44,132 nucleotides of DNA from Bacteroidia bacterium (lineage in GTDB: Bacteria; Bacteroidota; Bacteroidia; J057). Below, one piece after another: positions 7,754 through 16,864 of this stretch. The notes below the pieces were generated by a model that ran no database searches, had not been told where the DNA came from, and worked only from the letters and a program-made list of their open reading frames with translations. How positions within the stretch are numbered: position 1 is the stretch's first letter; each line of letters opens with the position of its first letter. Where the stretch lies: assembly GCA_030731845.1 (NCBI GenBank), contig JANQTF010000062.1:1-44132 (forward strand), given 5' to 3'. Both the position numbers and the translations under genes were made by a program.

Positions 7754-8443
7754 ATGCGGAGCTTTCGCCGGCTGCTATTCACGATTCACCTCAATCAACA
7801 TACAAAATTGAGCGCACCTTTCGACAAAGCAGCTTCCTGGTATGATCGGCTCGCGACCTTGGTGTATGGCCAACGCCTGTTGGCGGCGCAGCGCGAGATG
7901 TTGGAAGAGCTGCCAGAAAACGGGCGGGTGCTCTGGGTGGGAGGCGGCACAGGAACGATGTTACCTGTGCTGTTGGAGAGTCGGCCTCATCTTCACGTGG
8001 ATTATCTGGAAGAAAGCTCTCGCATGATCTCCATCGCAGCGGGCAGAATCACAGGGAGGGAGCAACAGGTCTCCTTCGCTACTTCTCTGGAATATTTGGA
8101 GCCCCGAGAAGCGGAATACGATGCGGTTTTGCTGTTTTTTGTGATGGATGTCTTTGAAACTCGTGAATTATCTCTACAGCTTCAAAAATGGCTGCGATAT
8201 GCCAATCCTCAGGGCAAAGTGCTTGTTGCTGAGTTTTGTGTGCCTGCTGAGCAGCCTGGACGAATGCTGGCCAAGGTGCTCATTCCCACGATGTATTCCT
8301 TTTTTCGGCTGAGTATCGGGATGAGCAACACGCGCCTGCCAGACTGGAAGGGTTGTCTGGAGGAGCAAGGCTTTCAGGAAGTGAAGCGCACAGAAAGGCT
8401 GTTGGGGATCATCTTGTCGGCTTGCTGGCAAGTGAAGGGCTAG
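7754..8443 (+). CDS. class I SAM-dependent methyltransferase
   Basis: This is a 229-residue cytoplasmic protein with the Rossmann-type methyltransferase fold. Motif I is VLWVGGGTGTMLP (about 57-69), the acidic end of strand 2 lies near YLEESSRM, and the motif IV region is EYDAVLLFFVMDVFE. A UbiE/methyltransferase-type PFDKAASWYDRLATLVYG segment lies before the core. The substrate is unknown. The start may be the ATG at 7754 or an in-frame TTG near 7808 just before SAPFDKAASWYD; the first 18 residues are basic and not typical of the family. Its TAG stop overlaps the stop of the convergent gene by four bases (CTAG). Confidence 0.8.
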   Translation: MRSFRRLLFTIHLNQHTKLSAPFDKAASWYDRLATLVYGQRLLAAQREMLEELPENGRVLWVGGGTGTMLPVLLESRPHLHVDYLEESSRMISIAAGRITGREQQVSFATSLEYLEPREAEYDAVLLFFVMDVFETRELSLQLQKWLRYANPQGKVLVAEFCVPAEQPGRMLAKVLIPTMYSFFRLSIGMSNTRLPDWKGCLEEQGFQEVKRTERLLGIILSACWQVKG

Positions 8444-9057
8444 CCTGCGTTCAGCTCGTCTTTGATGTCGCAGAGGAGCTCCATGCCCAGCACCACAGAT
8501 TCGAGATGCTTCTCATCTGTCAGCAATCCGGGCATGACAAAACTGAGTTCCTCATCTTCGATATAGACCAGTCCGGCATTCAGATTTCTGAAGGCTTTGT
8601 GCGTGCTGATCTTCGTATTTTCGGTGAGAATGATGCTGGCAAACATGAGATCATTGCTCTGAATGTCGAGCCAAGGCTCAAGGTCGTGCTGCATAGAGGA
8701 GATGGCCCCCACTTGTACCAGCTTTTCCAATTCTGGAAATGAGTCATTTCTCCTGGCGATCCGGATCATTTTTCTCACAGGATTGACCATTGGAATCGAC
8801 CCTTTTGTGTACCAGGCAGGAGTTTTGGCTCCGGGAGCTGCCAGATTGATGGGTTCAATACGGAGAGAATATTCACGATATTTCCCAAAAAGGCTGTAGT
8901 CCTGATCAGAAGCATAGGCCAGATCCAGGCCCAGGTTGGCGGCAAGTTTGCTGTGAAGTGCTTCCTTTTGTTGGAATCGGCGATTTCTGATAATCCCAAT
9001 TGCGATGCTTCCCCCTGCGAGAACGATTGCCAGGACAACAAACCAAATAGTATCCAT
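8440..9057 (-). CDS. hypothetical protein with N-terminal membrane anchor
   Basis: I do not recognise this protein of about 205 residues. I take ATG 9057 as the start (MDTIWFVVLAIVLAGG), which puts the single transmembrane helix at residues 3-22, followed by a basic RNRRFQQKE stop-transfer. A longer frame to 9105 adds 16 non-hydrophobic residues and would run into the divergent gene. The soluble domain is mixed alpha/beta, with no cysteine pair or evident catalytic motif. Its start is only 30 bp from the start of the divergent hydrolase, so the two share a very short promoter region. It is convergent with the methyltransferase. Confidence 0.6.
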   Translation of the reverse strand: MDTIWFVVLAIVLAGGSIAIGIIRNRRFQQKEALHSKLAANLGLDLAYASDQDYSLFGKYREYSLRIEPINLAAPGAKTPAWYTKGSIPMVNPVRKMIRIARRNDSFPELEKLVQVGAISSMQHDLEPWLDIQSNDLMFASIILTENTKISTHKAFRNLNAGLVYIEDEELSFVMPGLLTDEKHLESVVLGMELLCDIKDELNAG

Positions 9058-9087
9058 TTTGTATTTTGGGTGATAAACAGCAAAAAT

Positions 9088-9801
9088 ATGCGTCAACCAT
9101 TGCAATCCAAACCAGAAAATCCTCCGCTTGTTTTGTATGCCATCCCTGGGCTCGGTGTGGATGGCAGAATATTCGCAGCGCTTGAGCGATTTTTGCCTCT
9201 TCAGGTGCTGGAGTGGATGTTTCCAACCGAGCAGGAAGGGCTAAATGGCTACGCCATTCGCATGGCCAATAGGCTTCCTGCGGGCCCAGTTTATCTGATT
9301 GGATATTCCTTTGGTGGGGTAGTGGCACAGGAAATAGCCCGGCAGCGTGCAGAAGTGTCTGTGATCCTGATCAGCAGCATCCGCTTTCATGAGGAAAAAC
9401 CTCTATGGCTGAAGTTGGCGAAATATGTACCATTTTATCGCCTGGCGCAGGGGAGTTGGCGTGTTCGCAGCTTGCCATTGTGGAGCTGGAAATTTGGGGT
9501 CACCAAAGCAGAAGAGATTCGACTCTTGCAGGCAATGTTTTCCACAGCAGATGATGGGCTGAGAATGTGGAGCATTCGCAGGCTTTCGGAGTGGGAGGGA
9601 GCGAGGAATGTGCCGCTGTTTCTGCGTATTCACGGCGATGGCGATCACGTTTTTCGTGTTCGTCATTTTTCCGGAGACATGATCAAAATCTCAGGCGGAA
9701 ATCACATGATGATCTGGCAACAAGCAGAGGAAGTGGCTGGCGTGATAAGGGAGAAAATCGAGAAATCTGATCGACACGGGAGGCCGCCTGCAGATCAGTA
9801 G
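9088..9801 (+). CDS. alpha/beta hydrolase
   Basis: This 237-residue protein has the alpha/beta hydrolase fold. The oxyanion-region LYAIPGLGVDGRIFAAL lies at about 16-32. The nucleophile elbow GYSFGG has Ser at about 74. The acid is in IHGDGDHVF near residue 188 and the catalytic His in GGNHMM near residue 207. The triad therefore looks complete. No signal peptide is visible, so it is probably cytoplasmic. The substrate is not predictable. I take the ATG at 9088 (MRQPLQSKPENPP) because the upstream 45 codons lie over the divergent gene. The 3' end overlaps smpB by seven bases. Confidence 0.8.
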   Translation: MRQPLQSKPENPPLVLYAIPGLGVDGRIFAALERFLPLQVLEWMFPTEQEGLNGYAIRMANRLPAGPVYLIGYSFGGVVAQEIARQRAEVSVILISSIRFHEEKPLWLKLAKYVPFYRLAQGSWRVRSLPLWSWKFGVTKAEEIRLLQAMFSTADDGLRMWSIRRLSEWEGARNVPLFLRIHGDGDHVFRVRHFSGDMIKISGGNHMMIWQQAEEVAGVIREKIEKSDRHGRPPADQ

Positions 9802-10259
9802 TTATCAATCTGCCGTGCGGTTTCGCGCTGCACATCTCTGTCTTTGATGGAATCGCGCTTATCGTGGATTTTTTTGCCTCGTCCGAGGGCGATGTCCATC
9901 TTGGCGAGGTTGCGCTCGCCGAAATACACTTTGAGCGGCACGATGGTATAGCCTTTTTGTTCGATTCCTTTTTTGAGCTTGGCGAGTTCTTTTTTGCGGA
10001 GGAGGAGCTTGCGTTCGCGCAGCGGATCGTGGTTGGTATAGCCTCCTTTTTCGTATTCAGCGATGTTCATTCCTTTGATAAAGGCTCCATCTTCATTCAC
10101 ATAGATAAATGCTTCCTGGAGATTGGCTTTTCCGCCCCGCAAGGATTTGACTTCCGTGCCGGTGAGCATCATGCCGGCCTGGAAGGTTTCCATCAATTCG
10201 TATTCAAATTTTGCGCGGCGGTTGGAAACCACCATATCATTTCTTCCTTTTTCCGCCAT
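9795..10259 (-). CDS. smpB: SsrA-binding protein SmpB
   Basis: SmpB binds tmRNA and delivers it to stalled ribosomes for trans-translation in the cytoplasm. The 154-residue length is typical. Landmarks are VVSNRRAKFEYEL at the start of the OB-like barrel, MLTGTEVKSLRGGKANL, the FIYVNEDGAFIKGMNIAEY strand pair, and the basic C-terminal tail with GRGKKIHDKRDSIKDRD that enters the decoding site. ATG 10259 gives a short MAEKGRND leader, normal in this phylum. It lies 58 bp downstream of the thioesterase gene on the same strand. The 3' end overlaps the convergent hydrolase. Confidence 0.97.
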   Translation of the reverse strand: MAEKGRNDMVVSNRRAKFEYELMETFQAGMMLTGTEVKSLRGGKANLQEAFIYVNEDGAFIKGMNIAEYEKGGYTNHDPLRERKLLLRKKELAKLKKGIEQKGYTIVPLKVYFGERNLAKMDIALGRGKKIHDKRDSIKDRDVQRETARQIDNY

Positions 10260-10317
10260 ATTCGCTTGCCATATGGGCCAACAGGGCCCAAAACAGAACG
10301 GGAATCTACGAAAGTTC

Positions 10318-10710
10318 TCAACGCAAGGTTGTCATGAGTCGAGAAAGTTTCTCTTTTGACAGGATTTTCTGGCTTTGATTGCCTGTGGCTAGCAATCGCT
10401 GTCCTTCCATCACGCGAAAGGAGCAAACGACCTTGTTCCCAATCAGCTCCTCAAGCGTGGCGATAATGGTCACCGTTGCCCCGACCAAAGCAGGGGCGAG
10501 GTGCTCAATGCTGAGACTGATGCCGATTCCCTCTTCCCCTTCTTCTTTCATATCTAGGACAAACATCCTGCAAGCCCATTCAGCATCACGCGCCAGGGCA
10601 AATGTGCTGTAAAACGGGTGAACTTCACCGCTGTCGAATGAAGCCGTTTTATCTGGTGTTACTTCTGTTTGATAGAATTTCTTTTCTCCTGGACGAAAGA
10701 GTTGTTTCAT
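10318..10710 (-). CDS. hotdog-fold thioesterase-like protein
   Basis: This protein of about 130 residues resembles the FlK-like/fluoroacetyl-CoA-thioesterase branch of hotdog proteins. It has the early GEKKFYQTEVTPDKTASF strand, the buried-helix segment VHPFYSTFALARDAEWAC, and the strand pair GIGISLSIEHLAPALVGATV and EELIGNKVVCSFRVMEGQRL. The C-terminal region ends LLATGNQSQKIL. Such proteins cleave acyl-CoA thioesters or act as binding scaffolds; no substrate is inferable. I use ATG 10710 (MKQLFRPGEKK) because family members start close to this block. A longer frame to 10746 is possible. It is probably co-transcribed with smpB. Confidence 0.75.
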   Translation of the reverse strand: MKQLFRPGEKKFYQTEVTPDKTASFDSGEVHPFYSTFALARDAEWACRMFVLDMKEEGEEGIGISLSIEHLAPALVGATVTIIATLEELIGNKVVCSFRVMEGQRLLATGNQSQKILSKEKLSRLMTTLR

Positions 10711-10817
10711 TTCGTTAAGATATTTTAAGAAGAGTAACTTGCTCACGAGTTACCCGAAAAACAAGAAAATGAGCACGAGTATTCAATCTTTGAGCGATGA
10801 AGTTCGGGCTTTCATGT

Positions 10818-10845
10818 ATTTTGTACATCTTCATAAATACAAAAT
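10818..10845. repeat. AT-rich inverted repeat upstream of the T9SS giant
   Basis: ATTTTGTA (10818-10825) and TACAAAAT (10838-10845) form an 8-bp inverted repeat with a 12-nt spacer. It lies in the 201-bp region between the divergent thioesterase and the 10912 gene. It could be an operator; nothing proves this. Confidence 0.3.
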
Positions 10846-10911
10846 GCTTTTCAAGATGTGCAGCGTCATTTTGTTTTCTTCGTCTTATCCAAAAGGCCAC
10901 CCAGCCACCTT

Positions 10912-13900
10912 ATGAATGCTATGCTACGTTATGTGATCTTGTCCGCCCTGATGGTCGGTATTTTGTTGGTTTTTTTGCCAGCCAACGAGTTTGGGCCCTC
11001 TGTGTATATCGCAGAGCCTCAAATGGGGGTTAGTAATCTTCGGATCATTCAGAACGATGGTCAGTGGGACTCCCGGATCAATTTCTCTGTACCACTCAAC
11101 GGAGGAGAAATTTATTTGGAGAATAACAGGCTCACCTATGCCCTCTTTCATATTCCTGACCACGGACATGAGCAGGAAGCTCACAGGGCTCCTGAGGATA
11201 GTTTGCTGAGAGGCCATGCCTTCCATGTTAATTTCCCGGGTGCTAATGAGTTGCCCTCTGTGGTACCTACGCTCATGTATCCTGAATATCACAATTATTA
11301 TTTGGGAAATGATCCCAGCAAATGGGCTTCTGGCGTACCACTTTTCGGAACTGTTACCTACCAAAACCTGTGGCAAGGCGTTGATTTTCGCCTCTATGGA
11401 TTCGGCGATGCCTTGAAATATGACTTTATGTTGGATGCTGGTGTGGACCCATCCGTCATCTCCATAGACTACGAAGGACTTTCTTCCCTAAGACTTAGCA
11501 ACGACACCCTCTATTTAGGTACCTCAGTTCGCGAAATTACCGAGTTTCCACCTGTAGCCTATCAGGAAAAAAACGGACGCAAAGTCGTGGTTTCCTGTCA
11601 TTATCAACTCGACGGAACCATCCTGACCTATGATTTTCCGGAAGGATATGACCAAAGCCTTCCTTTGATCATTGACCCCAGTGTTATCTTCTCTACCTAT
11701 ACGGGCTCTCAATCCGATAATTGGGGCTTTACTGCAACTTATGATACTGCTGGAAATGCTTATGCAGGCGGTATTCAGTTCGGTGCCACTTCGGTATTTG
11801 GCGGATATCCTACCGTTGGTGCGATCCAGACCACTTTTCAAGGAGGGCAGTCTGATGCCACCATTTCTAAATTCAACGCTACCGGAACCCAGCTTATTTT
11901 CTCCACTTATTTAGGTGGTAGTAATGACGATCAGCCACACTCACTCATAGTAGATAATGACGACGAATTGGTTGTTTTTGGAAGAACCAAGTCAACCAAT
12001 TTCCCTACTTTCAATGCCTACGACGGTACGCAAAATGGCGGTTGGGACTTCTTTGTGACCAAGTTCACAGCCTCAGGACAGGCTTTGGTAGGTTCTACCT
12101 ATATCGGTGGAAGTGGCGACGACGGCCTCAACGTTTCCGATGACTTTCAAACTTACGGCACCACAAAATATAATTACGGAGACGATTCACGAGGAGAGGT
12201 CATTGTGGATGGGAACAACAACGTGTACGTAGCAGCTCCGACCAAATCTTCTAACTTTCCGGTTACGCATGGCTCTGGCAATAGCTCTGGCCCACAAGAT
12301 GGCGCGGTGATCCGCCTTTCCCCAGGCCTCAACGCCCTGACATGGTCGCGCCTCTTTGGCGGTACTGGCACAGATGCCATTCACACGATCAAGTTGGAAC
12401 CTGGCACAGGTCGCGTGCTGATCGCTGGAGGGACCAATAGCGTGAATCTTCCTGTCACACCAGGAGCCCATCAGGCCACCAATTTTGGCGGACTGACCGA
12501 TGGCTTTGTGGCCAAATTGGTGCCCGGCACCAATACCGTTGAGCGCTGTACCTATCTCGGCACGAGTGCCTATGATCAGGTCTATCTCCTCGATCTTGAT
12601 GACGATAACTTTGTGTACGTTGCCGGACAAACAACCGGAGCATGGCCCATTGTCAATCCTCTCTCTGGTGCGGTTTACCGAAACACCAATGCCAAGCAAT
12701 TCATTGTCAAGCTTCGAAACGACCTCGGAGGCCTGGAGTATTCCACCACTGTTGGGTCTGCGAATGCCCAATTCCCCAATATTTCTCCCACTGCCTTTTT
12801 GGTAGATCAATGCGAGAATGTGTACCTCACGGGTTGGGGCGGTAGTACCAACTCCAATACAGGCTCACCGAATCAGGGTAACACATCCAACATGGCCGTC
12901 ACTCCAGATGCCTTCAAATCCAGCACCGATGGCTCCGATTTTTACTTGATCGTGTTGGACAGAGATGTGCAAAACCTGGTCTATGGCAGCTACTTTGGCG
13001 GCAACAATGCCAACAATGGCGATCACGTAGATGGCGGAACCAGCCGCTTCGATAAGACCGGGGTGGTTTATCATGCCGTTTGTGCCAGTTGTGGGGGTAC
13101 CAATGCCTTTCCAGCTCAGCCTGGCAACGTGTATTCCACTACCAATAACTCCAACAACTGTAACCTCGCAGTCTTCAAACTTGCCTTTGATCTTAGCGGG
13201 TTGGAGGCCAATTTTGTACCCAGAGACCTAGCCAATAATATCATTGTCAATACCGAAGGCTGTGCGCCTTTGGTGGTAAAGTTTGATAATCAAAGCTTCC
13301 TGGGCGGTAATCCCGGCGTTACCACTTGGTTTTGGGACTTCGATGACAATGGTGCTTCTTCTTCGCTGTTTGAGCCAACTTATACCTTCCTCAATGCGGG
13401 AACCTATGAGGTCATGCTCATCATTACCGACTCCAGCAGTTGTAATATTGCAGATACCACGTACCAAACCATTACCGTATTTCCACCACCTTCAGTCGAT
13501 GCCGGCCCCGATCAGCTTGTGTGTGAGCGCGATACCTTCACCCTACAGGCCCTCCTGCCAGGGGTGAGCTACAGGTGGTCTCCTTCTGCGAGCTTTATCA
13601 CCTCTGATACCATCGCCAATCCTTCCGCAGTGGCCACGGCCACCAGAAATTACATTCTTACCCTCACCGATATCCAAGGCTGTGAAGCCCAGGACACCGT
13701 GAGGGTGCAGGTGGACACAAGCTTGAAAGTCTTTGGCCGACAAGATACGCTGATTTGTCGTGGAGGATCTGTGCGATTGAATGCCACTTCTACCAACGGC
13801 ATTCTCTATAATTGGACCTCACTTCCCGGCAGCAGTTTGTCTAATCCCAACATTACCAATCCATTAGCTTCAAATGTAGATACCACCACGCTCTTTGTGG

Positions 13901-15372
13901 TTTATTCTGAGAATGCCTTGGGTTGTCCGAATACCGACACCGTGCAGGTCGAGGTCTTTGAAGTATTTACCCTGGAAGACACTTCTATTTGTAATGGCGA
14001 CACCATCATCATGCAAACCAGCAATGGGGTCTCGTTTGTGTGGAGCCCCAACAATGGAACGTTGAGTAGTACCAACATCTCAAGCCCTCGTGCTTTCCCC
14101 TCCGTGACCACCACCTACACAGTGATAGGTACGAGCAGTGAGGGCTGTATCAGCAACAAAGACATCCTTGTAGAGGTGAAAGAGCCGCCAACAGCCGAAG
14201 CAGGACCAGATGATGTCATTTGTTTCGGAGAAAGCATTCAGCTTCAGGGCTCCGGCTCTATCCAGTTTGGATGGACTCCACTGGGCACATTGTCCAATCC
14301 TACCATCTCCAATCCGGTTGCCACGCCTTCGACCTCTACGGTCTATTATCTCACCGTCACGGATGCCGAGGGTTGCCAGGGGACCGATAGTGTGAGGATT
14401 GGCGTGTTGCCGCTTCCTGTGGTAGATGCCGGTGATGGCGCTACGATTTGCGAAGGCGAAGCCTTTCAGTTAGGGGCTACCGGTGCCTTCTTTTATCAAT
14501 GGACACCCGGAACTACCCTTTCGGATCCAACCATCGCAGATCCCCTCGCGATTCCTCTTGGTCTCACGGAGTATTTTGTTACCGGCACCGATCTCAATGG
14601 CTGCTCCAATATTGATTCTGTGACCATAGATGTCATTATTCGCCCCAGAACAGAAATCGACGGAATTAATCGTCTTTGCCTCGGTGGTGAAATTGAGCTC
14701 TTGGCCTCAGGAGGTGATTATTACGTCTGGAATACCGGCGATACAGCAGAAATCATTTTTGTGTCTCCCACCCAAACCACGACCTACATTGCTACCGCAT
14801 ATATCGGCGAGTGTGCAGGTTTCCCCGATACCCTTACCATCGATCAATTCTTTGACTATCCTACGGCCTTGTTCAACGCAGACCCCCTCTCCGGTTGGGC
14901 GCCGCAGTTGGTGCAATTCACCAATCTTTCTCAAGGTGCGTTGACCTACGAATGGAATTTTGGCTTTTCCAGGGCAAAATCAAATGAAGAAAATCCCTCC
15001 TTTGTGTACCCGGCACGGGGTGAATATGTGGTCCAGTTGATTGCTTTTTCGCCTCAAGGGTGTCCCGATACGGCTTATGCTACCTTGAATCTGGACAACA
15101 TTGCCCTCCATGTACCGAGCGGATTTACCCCCAATGGTGACGGCCCTAATGAAGATTTTCAAGTCGGGTATTTTGGGATCCGTGACCTCTCAGTGAGGAT
15201 CTACTCTCGTTGGGGACTCAAGATCTTTGAGTCTGATAATAAGGACTTTAGGTGGAATGGAACCTATCAGGGCACTCCAGTACCTGAGGGCGTCTATGTG
15301 TATGTGATTGAGGCTGTCGGAGAAAATGACCAGGTTTTGCTACGGAATGGAACCGTCACTCTGATCCGATAG
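10912..15372 (+). CDS. large T9SS type B sorting-domain surface protein
   Basis: This is a protein of about 1,486 residues exported through the Sec and type IX systems. I take ATG 10912 (MNAMLRYVILSALMVGILLVF) as the start; 10921 is also possible. After the signal comes a DUF7948-like domain (about nt 11040-11690), then SBBP-type propeller repeats (about 11690-13200, with STYLGGSNDDQPHS and STYIGGSGDDG). A PKD domain follows (TTWFWDFDD, about 13250-13480), then six Ig-like repeats of about 75 residues, each with a D/E-x-x-C motif (about 13490-14860). A second PKD-like domain (YEWNFGF) and the gliding-motility-associated C-terminal domain (HVPSGFTPNGDG to the end) complete it. The latter marks type B sorting. 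It is probably a cell-surface adhesin; the ligand is unknown. Confidence 0.93.
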   Translation: MNAMLRYVILSALMVGILLVFLPANEFGPSVYIAEPQMGVSNLRIIQNDGQWDSRINFSVPLNGGEIYLENNRLTYALFHIPDHGHEQEAHRAPEDSLLRGHAFHVNFPGANELPSVVPTLMYPEYHNYYLGNDPSKWASGVPLFGTVTYQNLWQGVDFRLYGFGDALKYDFMLDAGVDPSVISIDYEGLSSLRLSNDTLYLGTSVREITEFPPVAYQEKNGRKVVVSCHYQLDGTILTYDFPEGYDQSLPLIIDPSVIFSTYTGSQSDNWGFTATYDTAGNAYAGGIQFGATSVFGGYPTVGAIQTTFQGGQSDATISKFNATGTQLIFSTYLGGSNDDQPHSLIVDNDDELVVFGRTKSTNFPTFNAYDGTQNGGWDFFVTKFTASGQALVGSTYIGGSGDDGLNVSDDFQTYGTTKYNYGDDSRGEVIVDGNNNVYVAAPTKSSNFPVTHGSGNSSGPQDGAVIRLSPGLNALTWSRLFGGTGTDAIHTIKLEPGTGRVLIAGGTNSVNLPVTPGAHQATNFGGLTDGFVAKLVPGTNTVERCTYLGTSAYDQVYLLDLDDDNFVYVAGQTTGAWPIVNPLSGAVYRNTNAKQFIVKLRNDLGGLEYSTTVGSANAQFPNISPTAFLVDQCENVYLTGWGGSTNSNTGSPNQGNTSNMAVTPDAFKSSTDGSDFYLIVLDRDVQNLVYGSYFGGNNANNGDHVDGGTSRFDKTGVVYHAVCASCGGTNAFPAQPGNVYSTTNNSNNCNLAVFKLAFDLSGLEANFVPRDLANNIIVNTEGCAPLVVKFDNQSFLGGNPGVTTWFWDFDDNGASSSLFEPTYTFLNAGTYEVMLIITDSSSCNIADTTYQTITVFPPPSVDAGPDQLVCERDTFTLQALLPGVSYRWSPSASFITSDTIANPSAVATATRNYILTLTDIQGCEAQDTVRVQVDTSLKVFGRQDTLICRGGSVRLNATSTNGILYNWTSLPGSSLSNPNITNPLASNVDTTTLFVVYSENALGCPNTDTVQVEVFEVFTLEDTSICNGDTIIMQTSNGVSFVWSPNNGTLSSTNISSPRAFPSVTTTYTVIGTSSEGCISNKDILVEVKEPPTAEAGPDDVICFGESIQLQGSGSIQFGWTPLGTLSNPTISNPVATPSTSTVYYLTVTDAEGCQGTDSVRIGVLPLPVVDAGDGATICEGEAFQLGATGAFFYQWTPGTTLSDPTIADPLAIPLGLTEYFVTGTDLNGCSNIDSVTIDVIIRPRTEIDGINRLCLGGEIELLASGGDYYVWNTGDTAEIIFVSPTQTTTYIATAYIGECAGFPDTLTIDQFFDYPTALFNADPLSGWAPQLVQFTNLSQGALTYEWNFGFSRAKSNEENPSFVYPARGEYVVQLIAFSPQGCPDTAYATLNLDNIALHVPSGFTPNGDGPNEDFQVGYFGIRDLSVRIYSRWGLKIFESDNKDFRWNGTYQGTPVPEGVYVYVIEAVGENDQVLLRNGTVTLIR

Positions 15373-15483
15373 TTGTTTTCCGTGAAAAGGAGAATTGCAA
15401 GAGGAGTGGCGATTTGCTATTTTCGTGCTTCGATACTCCCGGCACATGCCAAATTGGGCTAATGACTTAGAATTCGTCACAGA

Positions 15484-16821
15484 ATGTTTGAGAATCTTTC
15501 GCAGAATATAGAGCAGGCCTTCCGCAACATACGTGGAAAAGGCAAAATCACAGAAATCAACGTAGCGGAAACCTTAAAGGAAATCCGCAGGGCCTTGATT
15601 GATGCCGACGTGAACTTCAAGGTCGCCAAGGAATTCACCAACAAAGTGAAGGAAGAGGCGCTTGGAAAAAACATTCTCATCCAGGTGGAACCGGGTCAGT
15701 TTCTGGTGAAAATCGTCCACGAGGAGCTGACAAAGCTCATGGGAGGATCCAATACTGGGCTCAGTATTGCGAAAAATCCGCCCACGGTGATTCTGATTGC
15801 CGGCTTACAAGGATCTGGTAAGACCACATTTGTCGGAAAACTTGCCAACCATCTCAAAGGAAAAGGTAAAAATCCGCTCCTGATTGCCTGCGACGTGTAT
15901 CGTCCTGCTGCTATCGATCAGCTTACTGTCCTCGCTGAGCAGGTTGGCGTGGAAATCTATAAAGAGCCAGACAACAAAAACCCGCTCCTGATTGCTCAAG
16001 CTGGTATTCAATACGCCAAAAAACACGGAAAAGACCTCGTTATTGTCGATACCGCTGGCCGCCTTGCGGTAGATGAGCAGATGATGAACGAAATCTCCGT
16101 TCTCAAAGAATCTCTCAAGCCTACCGAAACCCTGTTTGTGGTTGATGCCATGACAGGTCAGGATGCAGTTAACACGGCCAAGGCCTTCAACGATCGCCTC
16201 GATTTTGATGGAGTCGTTCTCACCAAGCTCGACGGTGATACCCGCGGTGGTGCCGCCATCTCGATTCGCACGGTGGTGGACAAACCCATCAAGTTTATCA
16301 GTGCGGGAGAGAAACCAGAAGATCTGGAGCTGTTCTATCCTGAGCGTATGGCTTCGCGAATTCTGGGAATGGGAGACGTGGTGACCCTCGTTGAAAAAGC
16401 CCAGCAGCAATTTGATCAGCAGGAAGCCGAAAGGCTTCAGCGGAAAATTCGCAAAAATGAGCTGGATTTTGACGATTTTCTCTCTCAGATCCAGGCCATC
16501 AAAAAGATGGGTAACATCAAGGATCTCATTGGCATGATCCCAGGCATGGGTAAAATGGTGAAGGATGTGGACATCGACAATGATGCCTTTAAGCATATTG
16601 AAGCCATTATTCGCTCCATGACCAAAGAGGAGCGAATGAAACCTCAGATCATCGATGGATCTCGCAGAAAGCGAATTGCCACCGGCGCAGGCAGGTCTGT
16701 CAGAGAAGTGAATGAACTGATCAAGCAGTTTGATGGGATGAAGAAAGCCATGAAACGAATGAATAGCATGGGTGCAGGAGGGAAAGTGGGTAGATCCATG
16801 GGTGCTCTTCGTCGCAGATAA
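15484..16821 (+). CDS. ffh: signal recognition particle protein Ffh
   Basis: This SRP54-family GTPase binds signal peptides and 4.5S RNA and targets nascent membrane proteins to FtsY. At 445 residues it has all three domains. The N domain covers about 1-90. The G domain holds GLQGSGKTT (about 107-115), DVYRPAAIDQL, DTAGR and TKLDGDTRGGA. The M domain, from about 330, is methionine-rich (IPGMGKMVKD, FDGMKKAMKRMNSMG) and ends in the basic GRSMGALRRR. ATG 15484 gives the canonical MFENLSQNIEQAF. It stands after the T9SS giant with 111 bp between, and is followed by a hairpin terminator abutting coaX. Confidence 0.98.
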   Translation: MFENLSQNIEQAFRNIRGKGKITEINVAETLKEIRRALIDADVNFKVAKEFTNKVKEEALGKNILIQVEPGQFLVKIVHEELTKLMGGSNTGLSIAKNPPTVILIAGLQGSGKTTFVGKLANHLKGKGKNPLLIACDVYRPAAIDQLTVLAEQVGVEIYKEPDNKNPLLIAQAGIQYAKKHGKDLVIVDTAGRLAVDEQMMNEISVLKESLKPTETLFVVDAMTGQDAVNTAKAFNDRLDFDGVVLTKLDGDTRGGAAISIRTVVDKPIKFISAGEKPEDLELFYPERMASRILGMGDVVTLVEKAQQQFDQQEAERLQRKIRKNELDFDDFLSQIQAIKKMGNIKDLIGMIPGMGKMVKDVDIDNDAFKHIEAIIRSMTKEERMKPQIIDGSRRKRIATGAGRSVREVNELIKQFDGMKKAMKRMNSMGAGGKVGRSMGALRRR

Positions 16822-16835
16822 TCCTCCAAATATAT

Positions 16836-16862
16836 AGCCTTCCGTTTTGGAAGGCTTTTTTT
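16836..16862 (+). terminator. ffh terminator ending 2 nt before the coaX start
   Basis: A perfect 8-bp stem (AGCCTTCC / GGAAGGCT) with a GTTTT loop is followed by six or more T. The T-run ends at 16862 and the coaX ATG is at 16865, so the hairpin occupies the place of the coaX leader. Confidence 0.85.
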
Positions 16863-16864
16863 CT

